The notes under the pieces: model-generated
The model's input: the letters and a program-made list of their open reading frames with translations, nothing else
Told to the model about the DNA's origin: nothing
Databases searched by the model: none
Translations under genes and position numbers: made by a program
Shown: in pieces, positions 24,204-34,314 of the stretch
How positions within the stretch are numbered: the stretch's first letter is position 1
How the letters are laid out: the number at the start of each line of letters is the position of its first letter
Source: an uncultured Ruminiclostridium sp.
GTDB lineage: Bacteria > Bacillota > Clostridia > Oscillospirales > Ruminococcaceae
Reading direction: 5' to 3'
Assembly: GCA_947630685.1 (NCBI GenBank)
Contig: CANRII010000004.1
Span: 1-49,635 of the forward strand
Length of the DNA: 49,635 nt

Positions 24204-24299
24204 GTATTTTCTTTAATAAAAACAAAAATTTGTTAAAAAAAGCAGAAAATGATAGAGATTTTTGTGCAATATATTCAATGATCCAAAAGCAAACAAATA

Positions 24300-26408
24300 T
24301 TATTCATCAGTATTAGTTTGTGAAAAAGAGCCGCGCGGAGGTCTGCCCTCCGTATTAGTTTCCTGTCCGCCCCACGGAAGAATTATATTTTTACCGCTTT
24401 CATCGTAAACAGGCTTATAATTGTCATAGAAGTAAGACTCTATTATATTTCTTACCATCAGTCTGGAAAACTCGCCTTTTTCCAATACTATACCGAAAGC
24501 TATCTGCGGATCTTCAGCGGGATAAAATCCGAGAATAGTGGAATTGAAAGTATCCTCTGTCACCTGCGGAGTACCCGTCTTTATCGCAACACCGTAAGGA
24601 AGATCGGCAAGCTGCCTTTCGCCGTACGACATAGGCCAGCGCACATCGTCCGCAACTAAGATCATTCCGTCGGTTATAACGTCAAAAATATGCTTGTCAG
24701 CGTCAAATTCAAACGCGACGGTAGGTTCGGTCTTTTTTATTGTTTCTGTGCCGTCATAGCTTACCACGCTGTCAACCAGATAAGGCTGATACCTCGTACC
24801 CTTGTTTGCGATAGTCAGCGCGATAGTCGCAAGGTGGAGTGGTGAAACGGTAGTTTCAAGCTGTCCTATGCCCGCCTGTATCGTACAGCCGGGAGTCCAT
24901 GTTCCGCCCAACGACTCGAAATACTCAGGCGTACTCATGTGTCCCGAAGTGCCGCCTATTTCCAGTCCGAGGTCGGTACCTACTCCGAACATTCCCGCCA
25001 CCGAAGCGAGATATTCTATCCCCATCTGCCTTGCCATATCGTAAAAATATATGTTGCAGGAATATCGCAGCGCTTCCCTGACTTTAAGGCTGCCGGCAAA
25101 TCCCATTATGCAGCCCGGCTGATAATCGCTGTAATAGGTATAAGTGCCGCCGCAGTATACCTCGGTATTTTCGTCCGCGATACCGGACATCAGCGCCGCC
25201 GTACCGGTAATGGTCTTGAATGCCGAGCCGGGACGATAAAGTCCGTATATACATCTGTTATAGGTAGGATTAGGCACATTGGGATCGTTATATTTTTTAT
25301 CGTTTATCAGTTTATAATAGTCCGACATATTGTAATTGGGATAATTTGCCATAGCCAAAACCGCGCCGGTCTTTACGTCAAGAACAACGCAGCCGCCCGC
25401 GTCAACGAGATTGCCTCGGTTCGGGTCGTTATTATAGTGCAGCCAGTTAATGTGGTTTGCAAGTATCTCCTGCACTTCATTTTGGAATTTTGAGTCGATA
25501 GTAAGCCTGATGGAGTTTCCCGCCGCGACCGGCTTGGTTATCTCATCGGAAATAACTATCCCGTTATAATCCCGCGTAATGGTGCGCACGCCGTTATCGC
25601 CGCGCAGAGTTTCCTCCTCCGACCACTCGATGCCGAATTTGCCGAACACATCGTTAAGCGCGTAGCCTTCATCCTTGTGTTCGTCGTACTCCTCTTGGGA
25701 AATAGCGCCGATACGCCCCGCAATATGCGGTATAAGCTCACCGCCCTGATATACGCGGATAGGCTCTTCAATTATATCTATCCCGCTCAGCATAAAGCTC
25801 TGCTCTTTAAGCTCTATCACGGATTGCAGCGAGATATCCTCCGCGAGAGTGTATCGGTTCTGATAGGAAAAATCGCGTATCTGCATTTCATAACGGATAC
25901 CGGCGATATATCTGCGCATCTGCTCGTCGTATTCCCTGCCGATATCGTACTTTTCATAAAGCGCGTTGATACAGTTATCGGCAGTCGCGTATACGCCAAG
26001 CTCCATTTCCTCTCTGACGGCGTCCTGTTCGTCTAAGTCTCCGGTAAATTCATACGGCTGAGTTTTGGAAATGGGAATAGTGTCTATCCATTCTTCGTTA
26101 TTTTTAATAAGTATTTTAAGAGTTTTCGCGATTATATCGTTTTCGGTACCGGCTTCTACAAAAGATTTCTGTATTATGACCTTGTAAACCAGCTTATTGG
26201 TGTTGAGTATCACGCCGTCTTTAGTCATTATCTGACCTCTTGCCGCCTGTATGGTCTGATTTGCGATATATGTTCCGGTAGTCTGGGAAAGATAATATTC
26301 TCCGTCCACTATCTGTATCTGCAAAAGCTCCAGCGTACATGCAAACGAAAGCACAACCACAACAAGTATAAGTACAATTGTTCTTATAGATTTTCTGACC
26401 TTGTTCAT
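24300..26408 (-). CDS. mrdA: Penicillin-binding protein 2 (elongasome transpeptidase)
   Basis: Class B PBP that cross-links peptidoglycan during cell elongation. 702 residues. One N-terminal membrane anchor (about 8-28), a PBP dimerisation domain (about 50-290) and a transpeptidase domain. The active-site motifs are S395-A-F-K398 (SxxK), S450-C-N452 (SxN) and K610-T-G612. A short, probably disordered tail ends rich in Gly, Ser, Thr and Pro. Last gene of mreB-mreC-mreD-mrdA, 12 bases after mreD. rodA is not adjacent. Confidence 0.95.
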   Translation of the reverse strand: MNKVRKSIRTIVLILVVVVLSFACTLELLQIQIVDGEYYLSQTTGTYIANQTIQAARGQIMTKDGVILNTNKLVYKVIIQKSFVEAGTENDIIAKTLKILIKNNEEWIDTIPISKTQPYEFTGDLDEQDAVREEMELGVYATADNCINALYEKYDIGREYDEQMRRYIAGIRYEMQIRDFSYQNRYTLAEDISLQSVIELKEQSFMLSGIDIIEEPIRVYQGGELIPHIAGRIGAISQEEYDEHKDEGYALNDVFGKFGIEWSEEETLRGDNGVRTITRDYNGIVISDEITKPVAAGNSIRLTIDSKFQNEVQEILANHINWLHYNNDPNRGNLVDAGGCVVLDVKTGAVLAMANYPNYNMSDYYKLINDKKYNDPNVPNPTYNRCIYGLYRPGSAFKTITGTAALMSGIADENTEVYCGGTYTYYSDYQPGCIMGFAGSLKVREALRYSCNIYFYDMARQMGIEYLASVAGMFGVGTDLGLEIGGTSGHMSTPEYFESLGGTWTPGCTIQAGIGQLETTVSPLHLATIALTIANKGTRYQPYLVDSVVSYDGTETIKKTEPTVAFEFDADKHIFDVITDGMILVADDVRWPMSYGERQLADLPYGVAIKTGTPQVTEDTFNSTILGFYPAEDPQIAFGIVLEKGEFSRLMVRNIIESYFYDNYKPVYDESGKNIILPWGGQETNTEGRPPRGSFSQTNTDE

Positions 26409-26420
26409 TGTTCCTCCGTC

Positions 26421-27011
26421 TTATTCATCGTCTGATTCAGCATCGTCAAATACCGATATTATCTCGCTGTCCGTGGTATCGTGCCCGAGCTTTTTATTAA
26501 GAAATCTCACCAGCAAAAAGACCGGCACGGATAAAATCACCGTTGAGATCACGCTCGGAAGCATAATATGAAGTATGATAACGTCAAGGTCGGGGTCGCG
26601 CCAGATGATATGCTTGAACAAAAGCTCCATAAATTCGATAATAAATAAAACGCATATATTTATCCAGAAAAAGTTGAGAATATTCCTGTGTATAAGGTTT
26701 ACGACCAGTAAAGTCACCATAAGACAGCACGGAACCAGCCAAATAGAGGTAAATCCGAACAGCCCGCCTATCGCCATATCCGTTACCATTCCCGCCGCGG
26801 CGCCGAATATCACGCTGCTGAGTTCTCCCTCGAAAACCGACACCGCAACAGCTAGCGTCACCGTTAGCAGCGGCTGCCATTCAACAAACGGCAAGGTAGA
26901 TTGTATCATCAGGAAAAAGAGCAGTAACAGCGCGTAAAAAAGCCATCTGAAAAACGAGCGTTTCATATCCCGCCGGGTCAGCGCGCCGATCTTTACCATA
27001 CGAAAATTCAT
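26421..27011 (-). CDS. mreD: MreD, rod-shape-determining membrane protein
   Basis: 196 residues, five to six hydrophobic segments, typical of MreD, which links MreC/PBP2 with the MreB cytoskeleton. A basic N-terminus of about 20 residues and an acidic Asp/Glu/Ser-rich C-terminus extend beyond the core. The identification rests on topology and position between mreC and PBP2; sequence is always weakly conserved in this family. It overlaps mreC by one base (stop/start). Confidence 0.9.
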   Translation of the reverse strand: MNFRMVKIGALTRRDMKRSFFRWLFYALLLLFFLMIQSTLPFVEWQPLLTVTLAVAVSVFEGELSSVIFGAAAGMVTDMAIGGLFGFTSIWLVPCCLMVTLLVVNLIHRNILNFFWINICVLFIIEFMELLFKHIIWRDPDLDVIILHIMLPSVISTVILSVPVFLLVRFLNKKLGHDTTDSEIISVFDDAESDDE

Positions 27012-27859
27012 CAGCCGACAACACCCTGCCCTTTGAAATTAGTTATTACAACACAGCTTCTTATAGTGAGGATATCTACAGCCGGCTCGATAACCGCGTG
27101 CTCGGACAGTCCGTTGCCATCCTCATATACCTCTTTTACCGTGCCTATAAGTATATCTCCCGGGAAAACCACGCCCGCGCTGGATTTCACTATCTCTCCG
27201 GCCTTTATTCCGCTGTCCTTGCTTATATAACTCATCAGGCATTCGCCGTTCTCGGCATGCTCCGCGTCGTTTTCGATTATGCCTATTACCTTGCTTTCAA
27301 ATGTCATTACGCCGAGATTAAGGTCCTCGGAAAGCACCGTAGTCACCTTGGAATAATCCGGGCCGAGCTCGCTTACCATGCCTACAAGACCGTTAGCGGT
27401 CATAACAGGATCGTACAGCGATATCCCGTCGTTTGAACCGCGGTCTATCATAAATCCGCCGTTCATATCATTCTGATTACGTGAAATTATATTACAGGGC
27501 GGAGAAAAATCGAAATCCTCGTTTTCCTCCTTGATCTTAAGCGCTTCTCTCAGCTGTTCGTTCTCAGTCTTTATCTTCTCAAAATCGATAAGCTGCTGAT
27601 ACTGTTCGTTGAGCTTTTCGGTCAGCTCCTCCGCCTGCATCTTATATTTATCCGCGTTTACAAAACGATCCAGCGTATCCTCCACCCAGTTGGATATCGC
27701 GTTGGACGCGGCGATAAAAGGCTTTGATATCTCGGTGAAGACAGCTTGCGGAATAGAGGCTGCTCCTCCCGATACCGCAGCATAAATGACTACACCCAGT
27801 ACAAGCGCAAATACACATATTATTATTTTGAATTTGAAGCCGCTGAAAAAATCGCGCAT
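27011..27859 (-). CDS. mreC: MreC, rod-shape-determining protein
   Basis: 282 residues. A single N-terminal transmembrane segment (about 10-30), a coiled coil (about 68-110, Glu/Lys/Gln heptads), then the MreC beta domain with VMTANGLVGMVSELGPDYSKV and the C-terminal strand SGIKAGEIVKSSAGVVFPGD. It is a periplasm-side scaffold for the elongasome. It lies 91 bases after mreB with no terminator in between. Confidence 0.94.
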   Translation of the reverse strand: MRDFFSGFKFKIIICVFALVLGVVIYAAVSGGAASIPQAVFTEISKPFIAASNAISNWVEDTLDRFVNADKYKMQAEELTEKLNEQYQQLIDFEKIKTENEQLREALKIKEENEDFDFSPPCNIISRNQNDMNGGFMIDRGSNDGISLYDPVMTANGLVGMVSELGPDYSKVTTVLSEDLNLGVMTFESKVIGIIENDAEHAENGECLMSYISKDSGIKAGEIVKSSAGVVFPGDILIGTVKEVYEDGNGLSEHAVIEPAVDILTIRSCVVITNFKGQGVVG

Positions 27860-27950
27860 TTTGTTAGCCTTTCAAAGTATTATGTCTTACTACATATAAA
27901 GTATATGACTGACCTTACAGCCAGCCATATCGTATTTCAAAAAATCCGGA

Positions 27951-29012
<1,062 letters not shown>

Positions 29013-29022
29013 CTATTACTAT

Positions 29023-29051
29023 ATTATAACACGAAATCCATACTCATACAA
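29023..29051 (-). promoter_or_regulatory. mre operon promoter
   Basis: Minus strand: TTGTAT (29051-29046), 17-base spacer, TATAAT (29028-29023), about 47 bases before the mreB ATG. The remaining 140 bp up to dut is AT-rich and shows no gene. Confidence 0.75.
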
Positions 29052-29197
29052 TAAAAAAAGCAAATTAATTATCAATAAATTATTGTCGGATTTTGCGCAA
29101 AAATTATGCAATTTTACCTATATAAGCATTTTTGTGAACAAACGCTCCGGTTTTTCGGAAAATTCGTAATAACAAGCCGCCTTACGCCGATATATGC

Positions 29198-29635
29198 TTA
29201 TTTTGTTCCGGTAGAACCGAATCCTCCCAAACCGCGCGCTGTTTCGTCCAGCGTATCGCTTTCTTCATAGCCGCACAACTCCACCGGAATTATAACCAGC
29301 TGCGCTATCCTCTCGCCGTTTTCTATAACGATAGGCTCGCTGCCGAGGTTTATGAGAGGCACGCACAACTCTCCGCGGTAGTCGCTGTCGATAACGCCGA
29401 CCGCGTTAGCCATGGAAAGTCCTTTTTTTATCGCGCTGCCGCTGCGTGGGAAAACAAATCCGCCGCAGCCCTCGGGTATCTGCACGGCTATCCCGGTAGG
29501 TACGAGCTTACGTTCTCCCGGGGCGATACAAACAGCTTCATCTATACAGCAGTACAGATCCGCTCCTGCGCTGGCTTCGGTAGCGCGAAACGGCAGCACC
29601 GCTTTCTCACGGAGCTTTTTTACTTTTATCTTCAT
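29198..29635 (-). CDS. dut: Deoxyuridine 5'-triphosphate nucleotidohydrolase
   Basis: dUTPase hydrolyses dUTP to dUMP and pyrophosphate, keeping uracil out of DNA and supplying thymidylate synthesis. 145 residues, trimer type. The five motifs are recognisable: ASAGADLY, FPRSGSAIKKGL, GVIDSDYRGEL, GERIAQLVI and the C-terminal RGLGGFGSTG. Its 5' end overlaps the U32 gene by 29 bases, so it is translated in the same unit. Confidence 0.97.
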   Translation of the reverse strand: MKIKVKKLREKAVLPFRATEASAGADLYCCIDEAVCIAPGERKLVPTGIAVQIPEGCGGFVFPRSGSAIKKGLSMANAVGVIDSDYRGELCVPLINLGSEPIVIENGERIAQLVIIPVELCGYEESDTLDETARGLGGFGSTGTK

Positions 29636-31706
29636 AATCTCCTCCGGATAAATTCTTTTTTATATCGGAAGTGCCTTTGTAATACAACCCGCGTGTAAAT
29701 CCGACCTTACACGCCGAATGACTTACAAAACTCTTTGTTATGCCTATGATATCCTCTTCGTCGGTAAAATTCATCAGCAGAAAATCAAATCCCGCCGTAT
29801 CCTCCGGTTTATCGCCTAGATAAAGCCTATCGGGATTTAGTATCTCCACCGCGTTATCAGAACATATACAAGGCATTTTCTTTCCGTATCGGTCGGTGAT
29901 AAAATGCGGACAGCCGCCGCGCTTTATACCGCCGCAAGGTCTGCCGTCCTTTATCGGACAGCGTCTTGTCAGCATAAGCGGCAAGCTTCCGTAAGCTATC
30001 ACTCCGCAGCTTATTTGAGAGCCGAGACAAAGCTCTTTTCCGGCATGCAAAGTAAGCTCCGGTGAAAGCACCGCGTCCCGCACTCCAAGCGCTAAAAGCT
30101 CACTTAAAGTATAACGATTGGCGGCGTTCAGCCGGAACGTGCCGTATGCCGACATACCTACTCTGCGAGCCAGCATGATATGCGACAAAGTATGCGCCGC
30201 CGTTTTTTCAAAGCCGTATCTTTTAAGCTCCGAAAGCCCTGCAAGCGTTTTTTCCTCACAGTCGCCAAGAAATACCGGCGGAACTGCGATTATCCTATGC
30301 TTGTCCGGCGTTTTTGCGTCTAACAATTCCATAGGCGCATAGATAAGAGAAAACGCCTTTTCGCTAAGCGCAATGTCAAGCTGCTCGGCATTATAAACGC
30401 TGCACCTCAATTCCTGGCGGCTTATTGTTTTTTGAAAGCGCGGCAAAATATCGATATTATTGCACTTGTAATTTCGGGTATTTTTCTCAAGCAGCGCTTT
30501 AGCGAGCTTATCGATCAAATTTCTTCTAAGCTCGTTAAGCTCCGAAAGGCTGACCGACAGTCCGTGTTCTGCCGAAACGGCGATATTTCCGGCATAAAAC
30601 GCCGTACCGCCAAGCTTTCCTATCTGAGTAATTACCGCCTGCTCCGTTATCTCTTTGGAAAGCGCCTTTTCCGGTATTTTACCTTCCGCAGTGACCGTCA
30701 GTCCGTCGGTCGACGCTGAAGCAAAGATCGGCTTATTTGCCGTGATATTCACAGATATATCGGTTTTATATCTTTTATAAGGAGCAGAATAGAGATTTTT
30801 TGCTTTAGAAACCGCATGAACAGACGCGCCCACGTCGTCTTTAGTGCGTATTCCCTGCATATCGCTCATATCGCCGGTATAATATCCGTCGGTAAAACCG
30901 CTGCGTGAAAACACATCGCGCAGCAAAGATATATCCGGCTTGTTACCGTCTAAAGCTGCACGGCAGGCGTTTACCGCAGCCGCAACATATTCCGGCCGCT
31001 TCATTCTACCCTCTATCTTAAAGGAAGTTACCCCGATATCTCTAAGCGCCGTCAGCTTATCTACAAGAGAAAGGTCTTTCAGCGACAGCACGTTCTGTCG
31101 ATCACCGCAGGAAAATCCCAAGCGGCAGGGCTGTGCGCATGAACCTCTGTTTGCGCTTCTGCCGCCGAGCATAGCGCTCATATAGCATTGTCCGCTGATG
31201 CTGACGCACAGCGCGCCGTGGATAAACAACTCTGTTTCTATATCGCAGCCGGAAATTATCTTCTTTATCTGCTCAAAGGAAAGCTCCCTGCCGAGCACCA
31301 CCCTGGAAAATCCCAATTCTTTTGCGAGCTTAGCTCCGCTTACGGAATTGACCGTCATTTGGGTAGAGGCGTGCAGCGGCATATCCGGCACTATCTCGCG
31401 CGCCAGCCTTGCCACGCCGAGATCCTGTATTATAAGCGCGTCCGCGCCAGCCCGCGAATAAGCCGTTATCGTTTCCGTAAGTGCTTTTATCTCATTATCG
31501 AATACTATAGTATTCAGCGTTAGATATACCTTTACCGAATTGCGGTGGCAAAACTCCACAGCTTTAACCAACTGCTCGTTATCAAAATTATCCGCGCTTT
31601 GCCGTGCATTGAAAGAATGTCCTCCCAAATAAACGGCGTCGGCTCCCGAATTAACGGCAGCCGTAAGTGCGTCTGATGTTCCGCAAGGGGCAAGTATCTC
31701 GCTCAT
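29607..31706 (-). CDS. U32 family peptidase-like protein (RlhA/collagenase-like)
   Basis: 699 residues. The N-terminal U32 core starts ILAPCGTSDALTAAVNSGAD and contains the family signature ETELFIHGALCVSISGQC with following Cys residues (RGSCAQPC). A long C-terminal part includes a second Cys-rich patch (RRCPIKDGRPCGGIKRGGCP). Some U32 proteins (RlhA, TrhP) are now known to take part in RNA hydroxylation with iron-sulphur ligation, and others are called collagenases; which applies here is not decided. The start overlaps the zapA stop (ATGA). Confidence 0.88.
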   Translation of the reverse strand: MSEILAPCGTSDALTAAVNSGADAVYLGGHSFNARQSADNFDNEQLVKAVEFCHRNSVKVYLTLNTIVFDNEIKALTETITAYSRAGADALIIQDLGVARLAREIVPDMPLHASTQMTVNSVSGAKLAKELGFSRVVLGRELSFEQIKKIISGCDIETELFIHGALCVSISGQCYMSAMLGGRSANRGSCAQPCRLGFSCGDRQNVLSLKDLSLVDKLTALRDIGVTSFKIEGRMKRPEYVAAAVNACRAALDGNKPDISLLRDVFSRSGFTDGYYTGDMSDMQGIRTKDDVGASVHAVSKAKNLYSAPYKRYKTDISVNITANKPIFASASTDGLTVTAEGKIPEKALSKEITEQAVITQIGKLGGTAFYAGNIAVSAEHGLSVSLSELNELRRNLIDKLAKALLEKNTRNYKCNNIDILPRFQKTISRQELRCSVYNAEQLDIALSEKAFSLIYAPMELLDAKTPDKHRIIAVPPVFLGDCEEKTLAGLSELKRYGFEKTAAHTLSHIMLARRVGMSAYGTFRLNAANRYTLSELLALGVRDAVLSPELTLHAGKELCLGSQISCGVIAYGSLPLMLTRRCPIKDGRPCGGIKRGGCPHFITDRYGKKMPCICSDNAVEILNPDRLYLGDKPEDTAGFDFLLMNFTDEEDIIGITKSFVSHSACKVGFTRGLYYKGTSDIKKNLSGGDYEDKSKKAP

Positions 31707-32437
31707 AATGTCATCTGACCGTCGTTGACGATCTCGCTCATCTGCTCGCTGAGTTCGGAGTATTTTTTTCTAAGCGAGTTAAGCTCGTCGTTAAGCTCGG
31801 TTATCTCCGCGCTTTTCTGCTTTACATACCCGTCAAAGGTTTTCTCGTAAGTAGCGACGGTGTCTTTAAGTACCGCGATCTCCTGCTCGTTCGCACCGGA
31901 AACATCGTCCGGCTTATTATGAGAACGCGCATATTCTTTTTTAAGATTGTTCCAAGAAGTCTCAAGCTGCGCTAATTTGCTTTCCAGCGCCTTATTTTTG
32001 GAGGAAAGCTCGTCATTCTGCTCTTCCAGCGCTTTTGCTTTTGATATTAGCTTATCGTTTTCCGAGATAAGTTCGTTGTTTTCATTCTCAAGCTTTGTTA
32101 TACGTCCGTTAGCAAGCTCAAGATTTTTGGCGGCGCTGTCGTTTTCCTCGCTGCTTTTATCGTATTCTTCCAGCTTAGCGGTAAGCTTTGCTATCTGCGC
32201 TTCGTATTCCTCGCACATTTTCTTTGCGGACTGTGCGGTTTCTTTTGCGTCCTGAGCCTCGTCGGCTATATCCAATGCGGAAAGTATAATTGTATCCGAG
32301 GGGGACATACCGGTCGCGGCGATGCTTATCTGCGATATCTTCTTTTTAAGCTCTTCCGCCGCCGCGCGTATCCTCGCGGGATCGTCGCTCTTCAAATTAA
32401 AATCATGTCCGTTTATAGTGACCCTGACTTTTTCCAT
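31703..32437 (-). CDS. zapA: ZapA-like division protein with long coiled-coil extension
   Basis: 244 residues. The first about 70 match the ZapA head (KVRVTINGHDFNLKSDDPAR ... AALDIADE-like helix), which binds FtsZ. Classical ZapA ends after about 85-110 residues; here residues about 70-240 continue as one long, Glu/Lys/Leu-rich coiled coil with a short break near the HNKPDDVSG segment. Co-translated with the U32 gene. The FtsZ role comes from the head domain; the extension's role is unknown. Confidence 0.82.
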   Translation of the reverse strand: MEKVRVTINGHDFNLKSDDPARIRAAAEELKKKISQISIAATGMSPSDTIILSALDIADEAQDAKETAQSAKKMCEEYEAQIAKLTAKLEEYDKSSEENDSAAKNLELANGRITKLENENNELISENDKLISKAKALEEQNDELSSKNKALESKLAQLETSWNNLKKEYARSHNKPDDVSGANEQEIAVLKDTVATYEKTFDGYVKQKSAEITELNDELNSLRKKYSELSEQMSEIVNDGQMTL

Positions 32438-32479
32438 AATATGACATTACCTCTGTGAAGAAGTATCCCCTTTCCGCAG

Positions 32480-33412
32480 TTATTTGAAAAATTTATTTCT
32501 TGTTATCATTATAGCAACGACTATCGCCAGCAGCGCGGAAATACCTAATGTGAACCAGGTATACGGCAGCGGCAGGTCGCCTACGTTCATTCCGTAAAAG
32601 CTAAAGACCATGGTCGGCACCGACATAACGATGGTGATAACGGTCAGCACCTTCATGACTATATTCAGATTGTTTGAGATTATGCCTGCATACGCTTCGG
32701 TGGTACCGGATATGATGTTTGAGTATATATTGCTCATCTCGATACCCTGCTTTACCTCGACCAGAAGATCCTCCAAAAGATCCTCGTCCTCTTCGTACAG
32801 CTTTATCACACGTCCTCTGTGTATCTTTTCCAACACCGTTTCGGTAGATTTAAGCGAAGTGGAAAAATAGACCAATGATTTTTGCAGACCAAGCAGCTGC
32901 AAAAGCTCCTTGTTTTTCATAGATTTGCGCAGCTGAGCCTCAACATAGCCGGACAGCTTATCTATCTGTTTAAGATATTGCAGATATTTGCCGGCGATCC
33001 TCAGCAGCATATAAAAGGTAAATCTCGTCTTTAACTGCGGCTTTACGCCCTTTACAACGCCCTGTGCGAAATCCTCCACGATGATGTTATCGCGCAAACA
33101 GACCGTGACTACATTCGTTTCGGTAAGGATTATGCCCATAGGCATAGTATAATAGCTTATAGTTTCGTCCTCGTCGGATTTTTCGGCGACCGGATAGTCA
33201 AGTATTATAAGCGTCTGATCGTTCTCACTCTCAATACGCGAGGTCTCCTCCTCGTCAAGGGCGGAACGTATAAAATCGCGGTCTATGCCCAGACCCTCCT
33301 CAAGCGCCGATATTTCAGTTTCGGTGGGGGCTACCGCCGATACCCAACAGCCCGGCTCTAACGTTTCGGTCTGTAGGATAGCGTTGTCTACAGATTTGTA
33401 AAATTTCAGCAT
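32480..33412 (-). CDS. corA: CorA family magnesium/cobalt transporter
   Basis: 310 residues. A large soluble N-terminal domain, a long pore helix, and two C-terminal transmembrane helices with the diagnostic FYGMNVGDLP (GMN selectivity loop). The C-terminus is basic (RNKFFK). CorA proteins import Mg2+ as pentamers. The gene has a consensus promoter about 240 bases upstream and a long leader containing a candidate small ORF, so its expression is probably regulated in the leader. Confidence 0.93.
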   Translation of the reverse strand: MLKFYKSVDNAILQTETLEPGCWVSAVAPTETEISALEEGLGIDRDFIRSALDEEETSRIESENDQTLIILDYPVAEKSDEDETISYYTMPMGIILTETNVVTVCLRDNIIVEDFAQGVVKGVKPQLKTRFTFYMLLRIAGKYLQYLKQIDKLSGYVEAQLRKSMKNKELLQLLGLQKSLVYFSTSLKSTETVLEKIHRGRVIKLYEEDEDLLEDLLVEVKQGIEMSNIYSNIISGTTEAYAGIISNNLNIVMKVLTVITIVMSVPTMVFSFYGMNVGDLPLPYTWFTLGISALLAIVVAIMITRNKFFK

Positions 33413-33475
33413 ATCACACCTCTTTCTGACGTGCGCTTTCTCACACGCAGGCAGGCGCGATGTTAAAATCAGCGG

Positions 33476-33586
33476 TCAGACCTGCGCAAAAAAGCGGTCA
33501 AGATAAATGCAGAAAGAGCCGATGACCGGCAATTTCCGCGTACTGTATCCAATAAAACGGCATCGCCCGTATTCGTCCGCCGACAT
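33476..33586 (-). CDS. Candidate leader ORF upstream of corA (36 aa)
   Basis: ATG at 33586 preceded by AAGAAGGGGTG at normal spacing. It codes 36 residues with an Arg/Cys/Phe/Tyr-rich composition (includes CRFIGYSTRKLPVIGSF), then a stop 63 bases before the corA ATG. It lies entirely in the corA leader downstream of a good promoter, and the ribosome-binding site is the best in the region. The size and position fit a leader peptide, but no known corA/mgtA leader motif is recognised. The product could also be a small functional protein. Confidence 0.4.
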   Translation of the reverse strand: MSADEYGRCRFIGYSTRKLPVIGSFCIYLDRFFAQV

Positions 33587-33651
33587 TGCAGATCACCCCT
33601 TCTTGATTTTACAAAGAAAAATCTCCTTGCTATATAGTCATAACCTTTATT

Positions 33652-33680
33652 ATTTTATCACAAAAAAAACTTTTTGACAA
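33652..33680 (-). promoter_or_regulatory. corA promoter
   Basis: Minus strand: TTGTCA (33680-33675), 17-base spacer, TAAAAT (33657-33652). Located just after the queH stop, so corA is its own unit. Confidence 0.75.
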
Positions 33681-33690
33681 CTGTTTTTTG

Positions 33691-34314
33691 TTATTTTTCC
33701 GAAATTTCTTGTTTTAACGACTGTTTTTGACTGAAAACGCAGCCGCAGAAATTCTGCCTGTACAGTCCGTACTCGGCGGAAAGCTCGATAGAACGCTTAT
33801 ATCCGTTGCGCTTTTTAAAATCCGAATACAGATACATAACGCCGTATTTTTGCTCTGATTCGCCGCCTATCTCGTTTAGCCATTGAGCGTTTTTATGCGG
33901 GCTGACCGAAAGCGTGGTGCAAAAATAATCGTATTTTTGCTCTTTAGCAAGCTGCGCGGTCTTTTCCAATCTCAGTTTATAGCACATACGGCAGCGTTCC
34001 CCGCCCTCCGGTATATCCTCGCGTCCTTTTGATATGGCAAAAAACTCCTCCGGCTCATGATCCCCGTCTATCATCGTTACCGGATAACGGAAATCGCGCT
34101 GTGCAATATAGCGTTTCAGCTCCGACTTGCGCTTTTCGTATTCCTTGATATCGGTAATATTAGGGTTATAGAAAAACGCCGTTATCTCAAAATATTCAGT
34201 CAGATATTCCAAAACATAACTGCTGCACGGCGCGCAGCAGCAATGCAGCAGCAGCTTCGGCACGCCGTCAAGATTTTTGATGATCTCATCTGTTTTAAGC
34301 TGATAATTTATCAT
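33691..34314 (-). CDS. queH: QueH, epoxyqueuosine reductase
   Basis: Reduces epoxyqueuosine in tRNA to queuosine (last step of queuosine synthesis), the non-orthologous alternative to QueG. 207 residues. The paired cysteine motifs are present: LLHCCCAPCSS near the N-terminus, ERCRMCYKLRLEKTA in the middle, and NFCGCVFS near the end, which ligate Fe-S/metal. tgt and queA for earlier steps are 10 kb away. Overlaps the YcxB-like gene (ATGA). Confidence 0.93.
   Translation of the reverse strand: MINYQLKTDEIIKNLDGVPKLLLHCCCAPCSSYVLEYLTEYFEITAFFYNPNITDIKEYEKRKSELKRYIAQRDFRYPVTMIDGDHEPEEFFAISKGREDIPEGGERCRMCYKLRLEKTAQLAKEQKYDYFCTTLSVSPHKNAQWLNEIGGESEQKYGVMYLYSDFKKRNGYKRSIELSAEYGLYRQNFCGCVFSQKQSLKQEISEK

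Larger units (their letters stand above)
23933..24299 (-). other. mgsA upstream/leader region (367 bp)
   Basis: No established gene. It holds a promoter candidate, a 7-bp hairpin CTTACCT (24161-24155 on the minus strand) / AGGTAAG (24140-24134) at the predicted start of the mRNA, and a 51-codon open frame (23977-24132). The part nearest PBP2 (24190-24299) is AT-rich with no strong terminator for the mre operon. Confidence 0.5.

Noticed and set aside
33413-33690. M-box magnesium riboswitch before corA
   Set aside because: The conserved M-box core was not found on either strand.
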